A stretch of DNA of 8,700 nt from Candidatus Omnitrophota bacterium (lineage in GTDB: Bacteria; Omnitrophota; Koll11; Gygaellales; Profunditerraquicolaceae), in NCBI GenBank assembly GCA_026387515.1, contig JAPLLP010000276.1:1-8700 (forward strand), given 5' to 3'. Below, piece after piece: positions 1 to 5,415 of the stretch; the first letter of the stretch is position 1; each line of letters starts with the position of its first letter. Both the position numbers and the translations under genes were made by a program. A model generated the notes under the pieces. It did not search any database. It worked only from the letters and a program-made list of their open reading frames with translations, and was not told the origin of the DNA.

Positions 1-314
1 TAAAGAGTGTTTTTATCGCCGCACGCTCCAAGAATGAAATTGCCATATCCGCCCTAGACAACGCCGCCAAAAGATTAGGGGTAAAGGTGGCAGGCCTGGT
101 GAATTTATTGAATCCTCAGGTAGTGGTTATAGGCGGAGGGTTTGAAGAGGCAGGCGAGGCATTCTTGAACAGGGTTAATCTTACAGTCAGGGACTGGGCC
201 TTCCGGGAATCTACTGACGGCTTAAAGATCGTGTATTCGCAGTTGAGGGAAAATGCGGTAGCGGTGGGTGCGGCGAGCCTGGTGATGCAGCAGGTGTTTT
301 CCCGATTAAGCTAA
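1..314 (+). CDS. ROK-family sugar kinase or regulator, C-terminal fragment
   Basis: The reading frame is open from base 3 and ends at TAA 312-314; its start lies before the window. The visible 103 residues contain a stretch reading NLLNPQVVVIGGG, which is the conserved near-C-terminal strand and glycine loop of ROK proteins (glucokinase and N-acetyl-sugar kinases, or NagC/XylR-type repressors). It is followed by the usual closing helix (ENAVAVGAASLVMQQ). The N-terminal phosphate-binding loop, the catalytic Asp and the zinc-binding Cys motif are outside the window, as is any N-terminal helix-turn-helix. Kinase and repressor therefore cannot be told apart, and no substrate can be named. The LacI-type regulator 1.3 kb downstream would suit a sugar-use neighbourhood, but that is inference. 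Confidence 0.85.
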   Translation, partial: KSVFIAARSKNEIAISALDNAAKRLGVKVAGLVNLLNPQVVVIGGGFEEAGEAFLNRVNLTVRDWAFRESTDGLKIVYSQLRENAVAVGAASLVMQQVFSRLS

Positions 315-321
315 ATGGTCT

Positions 322-338
322 TGTCTTCATGGAAGACA
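322..338 (+). other. Small perfect hairpin after the ROK gene
   Basis: TGTCTTC and GAAGACA form a 7-bp stem around the loop ATG, starting 8 nt after the ROK stop codon. No T-run follows, so it is not a standard intrinsic terminator. Its last three bases are also the first three of the next inverted repeat (336-367), so the two full stems cannot form together. Its function is unknown. Confidence 0.35.
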
Positions 339-367
339 CCCCGCGCAGATAGGAATTGCGCGGGTGT
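336..367 (+). repeat. GC-rich inverted repeat, copy 1 of a two-copy intergenic element
   Basis: ACACCCCGCGCA (336-347) pairs with TGCGCGGGTGT (357-367) with one bulged C and a 9-nt loop. Its right half, GGAATTGCGCGGGTGT (352-367), recurs exactly at 8605-8620, also inside a hairpin at a gene end. It lacks a downstream U-tract, so it may be a Rho-dependent or processing hairpin, or a member of a dispersed palindromic repeat family, rather than an intrinsic terminator. Confidence 0.55.
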
Positions 368-391
368 TATCCTGGCGGATAAGGGGGTGTG

Positions 392-1567
392 ATGGAGCAG
401 AAGATAAAGATTATTATCATCGCACTGGGCGCGATAGTCGTCGTATTAATTCTAAGTCTTTTTATTAATATAGGTTCCAAACAGTCAGTTCTCCGCGATA
501 AATTCTCCCTCAAGAAAGATAACGATTCGCTTTTATCCCAACTCTCAGAGACTATTCAGGATAAGAAACGCGTTGAAGATAAAATAAACGCCCTCAATGG
601 CGAAATGGATAAGCTCGCTCAGGAAAAAGACAGCATTGAGAAGAAGTATGCTTCGGTTGAGAAAGAGAGAGCGGAGTTGGCCGAGCAGGTAAAAAAATTA
701 AAAGCAGAGCAACAGTCCTCTGTGCCTCATGAGCAAGGTGTTGTAAAATCACAGGCTGAGGACGCTTATTGGGGGGCGATTTTTAAGGCCAAGGCCGATA
801 TGGAGATCCAGCTTGAGGCAATGCGCAGCGAATTAAAAACCGCCCAGATCAACAACGAGCAGCTTCAAAGGGAGAAGGCCGCGTTGGAATTAGAGGTAAC
901 TAATCTTGACCGCGAGAAGCAGGATTATAGACGCCAGATTGATTACAACAAGAAGCTCATGGATAGCATTAGCCAGGAATTAGTAAGAGAGAAGAACGAT
1001 AAATTCCAGATCGAGGAATCCACTAAGACGATCAAGAACGAAAACTTAACTTTGCGCCGGCAGCTCTCCAGCCTCACAAGCCGAAAGATCAGCCTGGAAC
1101 GCAGGCTCACCGAACTTCAGGGGAAAAATAAAGACCTGGATAACAGGTTCGGCGAGATGGACGTGCTTTTAAAAGAGAAGATGTCGCAGGTAGATAACTT
1201 GAAATCCCAGTTGTATTCTAAAGAATCAGCGCCTCGGGCGCAGGCCCAGGAGGCTTCGAGCGCTCCGGAAAAAGAAAATTCCGTAGAGTTGCCGCCGATA
1301 GTAGTGCGGCCCAAGCAGGAAACGTCTCCTGTGCATGAAATGCCGATCGCCCTTATCGGCAAGGTTATGGCACTAAACAAGGACAATAATTTTGTCATCG
1401 TGGATTTAGGCGAGGATTCCGGGGTGAAATTAGGAGATACCTTCAAGGCCTATCGAGACGGCAAGGCAATCGCGAATCTGGAAGTGATACAGTGCCGCAG
1501 GTCTATCTCGGCCTGTGATATAAAGAATGACACTACGCCTATAAAAGTAGGCGATATCGTTAAATAG
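392..1567 (+). CDS. Membrane-anchored coiled-coil protein, function unknown
   Basis: This 391-aa protein starts at the second of two adjacent candidates (GTG 389, ATG 392). ATG 392 leaves normal spacing to the AAGGGGG at 381-387. Residues 5-27 form one very hydrophobic transmembrane helix preceded by Lys, so the N-terminus is probably cytoplasmic and the rest extracytoplasmic. Residues about 35-285 are charged, Glu/Lys/Gln/Leu-rich heptad sequence with no Pro over long stretches, typical of a long coiled coil. A short Pro/Glu/Ser linker (about 285-318) leads to a compact C-terminal domain of about 70 residues (GKVMALNKDNNFVIVDLG, then GVKLGDTF and IKVGDIVK). The Gly-Asp turns there suggest a small beta barrel. 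I recognise no enzyme motif. A role as an envelope spacer or scaffold is inference from shape only. Confidence 0.9.
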   Translation: MEQKIKIIIIALGAIVVVLILSLFINIGSKQSVLRDKFSLKKDNDSLLSQLSETIQDKKRVEDKINALNGEMDKLAQEKDSIEKKYASVEKERAELAEQVKKLKAEQQSSVPHEQGVVKSQAEDAYWGAIFKAKADMEIQLEAMRSELKTAQINNEQLQREKAALELEVTNLDREKQDYRRQIDYNKKLMDSISQELVREKNDKFQIEESTKTIKNENLTLRRQLSSLTSRKISLERRLTELQGKNKDLDNRFGEMDVLLKEKMSQVDNLKSQLYSKESAPRAQAQEASSAPEKENSVELPPIVVRPKQETSPVHEMPIALIGKVMALNKDNNFVIVDLGEDSGVKLGDTFKAYRDGKAIANLEVIQCRRSISACDIKNDTTPIKVGDIVK

Positions 1568-1591
1568 TTTTTTTACGGCTTTATTTTTATT

Positions 1592-2614
1592 ATGGTCCGC
1601 ATTAAAAAGACCCCTTCTAAGACTATCTCCATAGAGGATGTTGCCCGCCGTGCCGGTGTCTCTATTACCACTGTTTCGCGAGTGATCAATAAGTTTACCT
1701 CGGTTAAAGAAAAAAACCGCTCTAGGGTCCTTGAGGTGATAAAAGAGCTGAACTTTCAGCCTTCTGTCTTTGCCCAGCGCCTGGCTACGGGAAAGAGTAA
1801 TGTCGTGGCCCTGGTTATCCCGCGATATGAGGGAATGTTCTATTCTTTCTATGTCCTGGAATTGATCCGCGGCATCGGGACGCTTTGCGAGGTTCTAAAA
1901 TTGGATCTATTGCTGCATCTGACCGGCGCAAAAATAGACGTTAACCTGCGGGGTGCCGGAGGCGTTATATTCTCCGATATCATCGGCAACCGCGAACAGC
2001 TCGACGAGGCTTTTCGTAGTGGTACCAGCTGCGTAGTGATTAATAACTGCGTAAGCGACCTGGATGTAGATTGCGTCGCGGTAGATAATTTAGGCGGAGC
2101 CGTCTCGGCCGTGGAATATTTAATCAGCCTCGGCCACAAAAAAATAGCGCATATTACCGGAGACCTGATTACCCAGGCAGCGCAACAGCGCCTGCAAGGA
2201 TATAATGACGCGCTTAAGAAACACGGGCTTTTAGTCGATGAACGCTACATATTTAAGACAGACTATTCCCGCGGGCATGCGCGTCAGGCAGCGGAGAGAC
2301 TTTTGAAGATTTCCGAACCGGCAACAGCGGTGTTTGTGGCCTCGGATTCTATGGCCCTGGAAGTTATGGCCGTGGCCAGGGAATTGGGAAAACATATTCC
2401 TGATGACCTTTCGATAGTAGGGTTTGATGATAATCCTTCCGGGCTTTATGGGCCGGTAGCGCTTACTACCATTAGGCAGCCGCTAGTCAAGATGGCCCAG
2501 GAAGGGGTAAAAAGGTTAAACCTGCTCATGCAGGAGGCAAAACGCCCTAAGGCGCAAAAGTTGATCTTGCCGACGGAGCTGGTGATCCGGGAATCCTGCC
2601 GCGTCCCCCGATAG
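1592..2614 (+). CDS. LacI/GalR-family transcriptional regulator
   Basis: The 340-aa length is normal for the family. Residues 14-33 (IEDVARRAGVSITTVSRVIN) are the classic LacI helix-turn-helix. The hinge-helix region follows at about 54-70 (LNFQPSVFAQRLATGKS), then a periplasmic-binding-protein-like effector domain. Family landmarks there include CVAVDNLGGAVSAVEYLISLGH, RLQGYNDAL, AVFVASDSMALEV, IPDDLSIVGFDD, LTTIRQP and ELVIRES. It should act as a cytoplasmic dimer or tetramer whose DNA binding depends on a small, usually sugar-derived, ligand; the ligand cannot be read here. The gene lies 24 nt after the coiled-coil gene, in the same frame. The start is the only sensible ATG, because the next Met comes well after the DNA-binding domain. 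The T-rich leader has no Shine-Dalgarno, which suggests weak or coupled translation. No operator for it is evident in the window. Confidence 0.96.
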   Translation: MVRIKKTPSKTISIEDVARRAGVSITTVSRVINKFTSVKEKNRSRVLEVIKELNFQPSVFAQRLATGKSNVVALVIPRYEGMFYSFYVLELIRGIGTLCEVLKLDLLLHLTGAKIDVNLRGAGGVIFSDIIGNREQLDEAFRSGTSCVVINNCVSDLDVDCVAVDNLGGAVSAVEYLISLGHKKIAHITGDLITQAAQQRLQGYNDALKKHGLLVDERYIFKTDYSRGHARQAAERLLKISEPATAVFVASDSMALEVMAVARELGKHIPDDLSIVGFDDNPSGLYGPVALTTIRQPLVKMAQEGVKRLNLLMQEAKRPKAQKLILPTELVIRESCRVPR

Positions 2615-2616
2615 TA

Positions 2617-2642
2617 CGAAACTACAACTGGTTGTAGTTTCG
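2617..2642 (+). promoter_or_regulatory. Palindrome 1: probable upstream NrdR box
   Basis: A perfect 12-bp inverted repeat (CGAAACTACAAC and its complement, separated by TG) begins 2 nt after the lacI-family stop. Its core TACAACTGGTTGTA (2623-2636) shares the TACAA-N4-TTGTA frame with the second palindrome, and the two centres (2629.5 and 2660.5) are 31 bp apart. NrdR boxes are known to occur as pairs about three helical turns apart. The centre CTGG departs from the AT-rich consensus, so this is the weaker box. It could also fold as an RNA hairpin at the end of the upstream transcript, but no T-tract follows. Confidence 0.65.
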
Positions 2643-2648
2643 GAATAC

Positions 2649-2672
2649 AATTATACAATATATTGTATAATT
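2649..2672 (+). promoter_or_regulatory. Palindrome 2: probable NrdR box
   Basis: This is a perfect 24-bp palindrome. Its central 16 bp, ATACAATATATTGTAT (2653-2668), match the NrdR box consensus as I know it (acaCwAtATaTwGtgt) at 14 of 16 positions. The two misses are symmetric and outside the core. It lies 3 bp upstream of the -35 hexamer of the nrdJ promoter. NrdR is a zinc-finger and ATP-cone repressor that senses dATP/ATP and represses ribonucleotide reductase genes. Finding its site directly before a reductase gene supports the call. Confidence 0.8.
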
Positions 2673-2675
2673 TGC

Positions 2676-2704
2676 TTGACAGGAAAATTTGTTGGTATTA
2701 TACT
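2676..2704 (+). promoter_or_regulatory. Sigma-70-type promoter of nrdJ
   Basis: A perfect -35 hexamer TTGACA (2676-2681), a 17-bp spacer and a -10 hexamer TATACT (2699-2704, 5 of 6 matches) predict a start near 2711 and a leader of about 43 nt. That leader is too short for a cobalamin riboswitch. The two NrdR-like palindromes sit immediately upstream, centred near -50 and -81, in an AT-rich stretch. Confidence 0.85.
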
Positions 2705-2742
2705 TTAGCTTATAAAATAACCGTCATCATTTTAGTTTTACC

Positions 2743-2748
2743 AGGAGG
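2743..2748 (+). promoter_or_regulatory. Strong Shine-Dalgarno for nrdJ
   Basis: AGGAGG lies 5 nt before ATG 2754. It is the best ribosome-binding site in the window and fixes the nrdJ start. Confidence 0.9.
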
Positions 2749-2753
2749 CAGTA

Positions 2754-5048
2754 ATGGATTTACAATTATCTGAGAATGCGCTTACTGTGTTAAAACGCAG
2801 GTATTTGACTAAGGATGAGGCAGGCAGGGTGATCGAAACGCCTGATGAGATGTTCAGGCGCGTGGCCAAGGCAATCGCCCAAGCGGATACGCTTTACAGC
2901 AAAAGTGCCCAAGAGGTGAGTAGCCTTGAAGAATCCTTTTACCGGATGATGACGGCATTGGAATTTATGCCCAATTCTCCCTGCTTAATGAATGCCGGCA
3001 AAGACCTTGGGCAGCTCTCTGCCTGCTTTGTGCTACCGATAGAAGACTCTATGGATTCTATCTTCGAAAGCCTCAAGGTAACGGCCATGATTCATAAGAG
3101 CGGAGGGGGCACCGGTTTTTCCTTTTCGCGCCTAAGGCCCAAGAACGCCGTGGTTAAAACCACCGGCGGAGTGGCTTCGGGTCCGATCTCTTTTATGAAA
3201 GTCTATGACGCGGCAACCGAAGCGGTAAAACAGGGCGGCACCCGCAGGGGCGCGAACATGGGTATCTTAAGGGTAGATCATCCGGATATATTAGAGTTTA
3301 TTACCTGCAAGGAAAATAACAAGCATATTACCAATTTCAATATCTCAGTCGCCGTCACCAATGAGTTTATGGAGAAGCTAAAAAATAACGGCGAATATGA
3401 GTTGGTAGACCCGCATACCAAGAAATCCGTAGAGCTCCTAAAGGCAAGCGATGTTTTTAACCTTATCGTAAAACAGGCGCACAAGAATGGCGAGCCGGGC
3501 ATTATTTTTATTGATCGGATGAACGAATTTAACCCTACGCCAAAATTAGGCAACTACGAGTCAACTAATCCATGCGGCGAACAGGTGCTCTTGCCTTATG
3601 AAAGTTGTGATCTGGGATCTATAAATCTACTAGGCCTGGCTAAAAAGGTCGGCAACCGCCATGAAATTGACTGGGAGAGGCTTAAAGAGGTTACTCGCCT
3701 GGCCGTGCATTTTCTGGATAATTTGATCGATGTAAATAGATTTCCGCTTGGGCAAATAGAAAAGGCGACAAAACTAACGCGTAAGATAGGCCTGGGTGTC
3801 ATGGGTTGGGCAAGTTTATTGATACGCCTTAATATACCCTATAACAGCGAAGAGGCAGTGGCCCTGGCAGAAAAAGTGATGTTCTTTGTTTTGGCCGAGG
3901 CAACCAAGAAGTCGCTTGAGTTAGGTAAGACTAAGGGTATTTTTCCCGCTTTTAAAGGCTCAAGCTACGATAGAAAAGATAACCCCCTGCGTATGAGAAA
4001 TGCCACCTTAACCACCATCGCGCCTACAGGCACCATCAGTATCATTGCCGGACCGTGTTCATCAGGGATCGAGCCTTTATTTGCCATATCCTATTATCGT
4101 AACGTAATGGATAACGATAAATTGGTAGAAGTCGATCCTTTATTTGAAGAGATCGCGCGGGAAAGGGGATTTTACAGCCGGGAACTAATGGGGAAGATCG
4201 CCGATTCTACCAGCATCCAGGATATGAAGGAGATCCCCGAGGATTTAAGAAGGGTATTTGTTACTGCCCACGATATCTCGCCCGAGTGGCATGTGCGCAT
4301 GCAGGCGGCCTTTCAGAAGTTCGTGCATAACGCTACCTCTAAAACCATCAACTTTTCGCATGAGGCAACGATTGAAGATGTGCGTAAGAGCTATCTATTG
4401 GCTTACGATCTAGGTTGTAAAGGCATAACTATCTACCGCGATAAAAGCCGCGAGGAACAGGTATTGAATGTGGGAAGCTTAAAACAAAAAGAAGAACCAA
4501 GGCTGCAGGATGCCAAGAAGGAAATTGCGCCCAGGCCAAGGCCAGAGGTGATTATCGGTACCACGACTAAAGTTTCCACGGGTTGCGGGAATTTGTATGT
4601 GACCATTAATGTGGATGAAGAAGGCAAGCCCTTTGAGCTTTTTACCCAGATGGGTAAAGCCGGCGGCTGCGCTGCCAGTCAGCTGGAAGCGCTGGGCAGG
4701 CTTGTTTCTTTGGGTTTTCGCTCCGGCATTGAGGTCAAGGCCATCATTGAGCAGTTACGCAATATCCGCTGTCCTTCCCCCTCCTGGGAAAAAGGCCAAC
4801 GCATATTCTCCTGCGCCGACGCTATTGCCCGGGTGGTAGAGAAGAGATTGGTGAATCCCACGGGAACAAATAAGGCTATGGAGGTTGCTGCCTCAGCGAT
4901 GAAGCACTCTCATAATGACGACGGACCTTCTACCACGGCTTCTTCTCACCACGGTAATATCGTGGGGGTCTGCCCGGATTGCGGAGGCGCGCTGCGCCAC
5001 GAAGAAGGGTGTTCTAAGTGTCATGCCTGCGGTTACTCTAAGTGTTAG
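2754..5048 (+). CDS. nrdJ: Adenosylcobalamin-dependent (class II) ribonucleotide reductase
   Basis: This 764-aa enzyme reduces ribonucleotides to deoxyribonucleotides for DNA synthesis, using coenzyme B12 to make the thiyl radical; it needs neither oxygen nor a small subunit. The catalytic triad is in N272-P-C274-G-E276, with C274 the radical cysteine. C91 (SACFVLP) and C285 (YESCDLGSINL) form the redox pair; the 11-residue C274-C285 spacing is as I recall for Thermotoga NrdJ. Other barrel landmarks are NSPCLMNAG, GGGTGFSFSRLRP, GGTRRGAN (161-168), PTGTIS (424-429) and GCKGITIYRDKSR (from 554). After a linker (about 570-605) comes a TSCPD domain (about 608-705, TGCGNLYVTINVDE). A second, His/Ser-rich linker leads to a C-terminal zinc-ribbon-like tail (C740, C743, C753, C756, C759, C764), thought in this family to relay reducing power. 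There is no N-terminal ATP-cone, so dATP feedback on overall activity is probably absent and transcriptional control by NrdR more important. Confidence 0.97.
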   Translation: MDLQLSENALTVLKRRYLTKDEAGRVIETPDEMFRRVAKAIAQADTLYSKSAQEVSSLEESFYRMMTALEFMPNSPCLMNAGKDLGQLSACFVLPIEDSMDSIFESLKVTAMIHKSGGGTGFSFSRLRPKNAVVKTTGGVASGPISFMKVYDAATEAVKQGGTRRGANMGILRVDHPDILEFITCKENNKHITNFNISVAVTNEFMEKLKNNGEYELVDPHTKKSVELLKASDVFNLIVKQAHKNGEPGIIFIDRMNEFNPTPKLGNYESTNPCGEQVLLPYESCDLGSINLLGLAKKVGNRHEIDWERLKEVTRLAVHFLDNLIDVNRFPLGQIEKATKLTRKIGLGVMGWASLLIRLNIPYNSEEAVALAEKVMFFVLAEATKKSLELGKTKGIFPAFKGSSYDRKDNPLRMRNATLTTIAPTGTISIIAGPCSSGIEPLFAISYYRNVMDNDKLVEVDPLFEEIARERGFYSRELMGKIADSTSIQDMKEIPEDLRRVFVTAHDISPEWHVRMQAAFQKFVHNATSKTINFSHEATIEDVRKSYLLAYDLGCKGITIYRDKSREEQVLNVGSLKQKEEPRLQDAKKEIAPRPRPEVIIGTTTKVSTGCGNLYVTINVDEEGKPFELFTQMGKAGGCAASQLEALGRLVSLGFRSGIEVKAIIEQLRNIRCPSPSWEKGQRIFSCADAIARVVEKRLVNPTGTNKAMEVAASAMKHSHNDDGPSTTASSHHGNIVGVCPDCGGALRHEEGCSKCHACGYSKC

Positions 5049-5079
5049 TTTGGAATTTTTAAGACAACTCACTGATTGT

Positions 5080-5123
5080 AATAATAAGACCGGGTCCTGA
5101 ATTCAAGGCCCGGTTTTATTATT
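5080..5123 (+). terminator. Intrinsic terminator after nrdJ, probably bidirectional
   Basis: AATAATAAGACCGGG (5080-5094) pairs with CCCGGTTTTATTATT (5109-5123), with one G-U wobble. A further CCT/AGG pairing lies inside the loop. A GC core flanked by an A-rich left side and a T-rich right side is the standard bidirectional intrinsic terminator form. Its end directly abuts the Shine-Dalgarno of the next gene. Confidence 0.88.
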
Positions 5124-5130
5124 AGGAAGG
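5124..5130 (+). promoter_or_regulatory. Shine-Dalgarno that decides the start of the 92-aa gene
   Basis: AGGAAGG ends 6 nt before ATG 5137 but abuts the alternative TTG 5131 with no spacing, which favours ATG 5137. Confidence 0.75.
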
Positions 5131-5136
5131 TTGATT

Positions 5137-5415
5137 ATGGAAGGGGATCTTTTGGTCTGGTTTGCGTGGAAGGGCAGTCTCACACCGGAAGAGGCAGAGA
5201 GGCTTATCGCTGATATCAACGCGCAAGTGACCTTATCAATTGCCACATTCGATTTGAAAAGTGCGGGTCCGGGTCGCGCGGTAGCGGTTGTCCGAGGGAT
5301 GCACTTAAGACTATCTGACGCGCGCCAGTCAGCGCTCCTTTTGGATGAATTCATCGGCAAAATAAATAAAGTGGCAACAGCGTACAAAATAAAAGTCTTC
5401 ATTGAGAATGAATAA
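5137..5415 (+). CDS. Small protein of unknown function, coupled to mnmG
   Basis: This 92-aa soluble protein has no signal peptide, membrane segment or Cys motif, and I do not recognise its family. A good Shine-Dalgarno, a normal amino-acid composition and an 8-nt overlap with the mnmG start support a real gene. By eye the secondary structure alternates strand (LLVWFAWKG), helix (SLTPEEAERLIADINAQV), strand (TLSIATFDLKS), strand (RAVAVVRG), helix (LSDARQSALLLDEFIGKINKVATAY) and strand (IKVFIEN). That order fits a ferredoxin-like alpha-beta sandwich, but this is inference only. Being translationally coupled to mnmG, it may be made in step with MnmG. No direct role in tRNA modification can be claimed. 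Confidence 0.75.
   Translation: MEGDLLVWFAWKGSLTPEEAERLIADINAQVTLSIATFDLKSAGPGRAVAVVRGMHLRLSDARQSALLLDEFIGKINKVATAYKIKVFIENE

Noticed and set aside
1550..1575. CGATATCG followed by a T7 run as a terminator of the coiled-coil gene
   Set aside because: The 8-bp palindrome has no loop and cannot make a useful RNA stem, and the T-run is separated from it by the stop codon region.
2666..2671. Perfect TATAAT inside palindrome 2 as a promoter -10
   Set aside because: It is a by-product of the AT-rich palindrome. The hexamer 17 bp upstream (GAATAC) does not resemble a -35 element, while TTGACA-N17-TATACT just downstream is far better.
2617..2672. The two palindromes as operators of the adjacent LacI-family regulator
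   Set aside because: LacI-family operators usually have a central CG within a pattern such as TGNAANCGNTTNCA. These have TG and AT centres, fit the NrdR pattern, and have the 31-bp pair spacing.
2705..2753. Cobalamin riboswitch in the nrdJ leader
   Set aside because: The predicted leader is only about 43 nt and shows no B12-box-like sequence; such riboswitches need well over 100 nt.
2754..3000. N-terminal ATP-cone in the reductase
   Set aside because: The first 80 residues lead straight into the catalytic-domain landmark NSPCLMNAG, with no ATP-cone motif or spare length.
4433..4861. Antisense and alternate-frame open frames within nrdJ, and similar ones inside the other large genes
   Set aside because: They lie wholly within strongly conserved coding sequence, lack ribosome-binding sites and give low-complexity or Ser/Pro-rich proteins with no recognisable domain.
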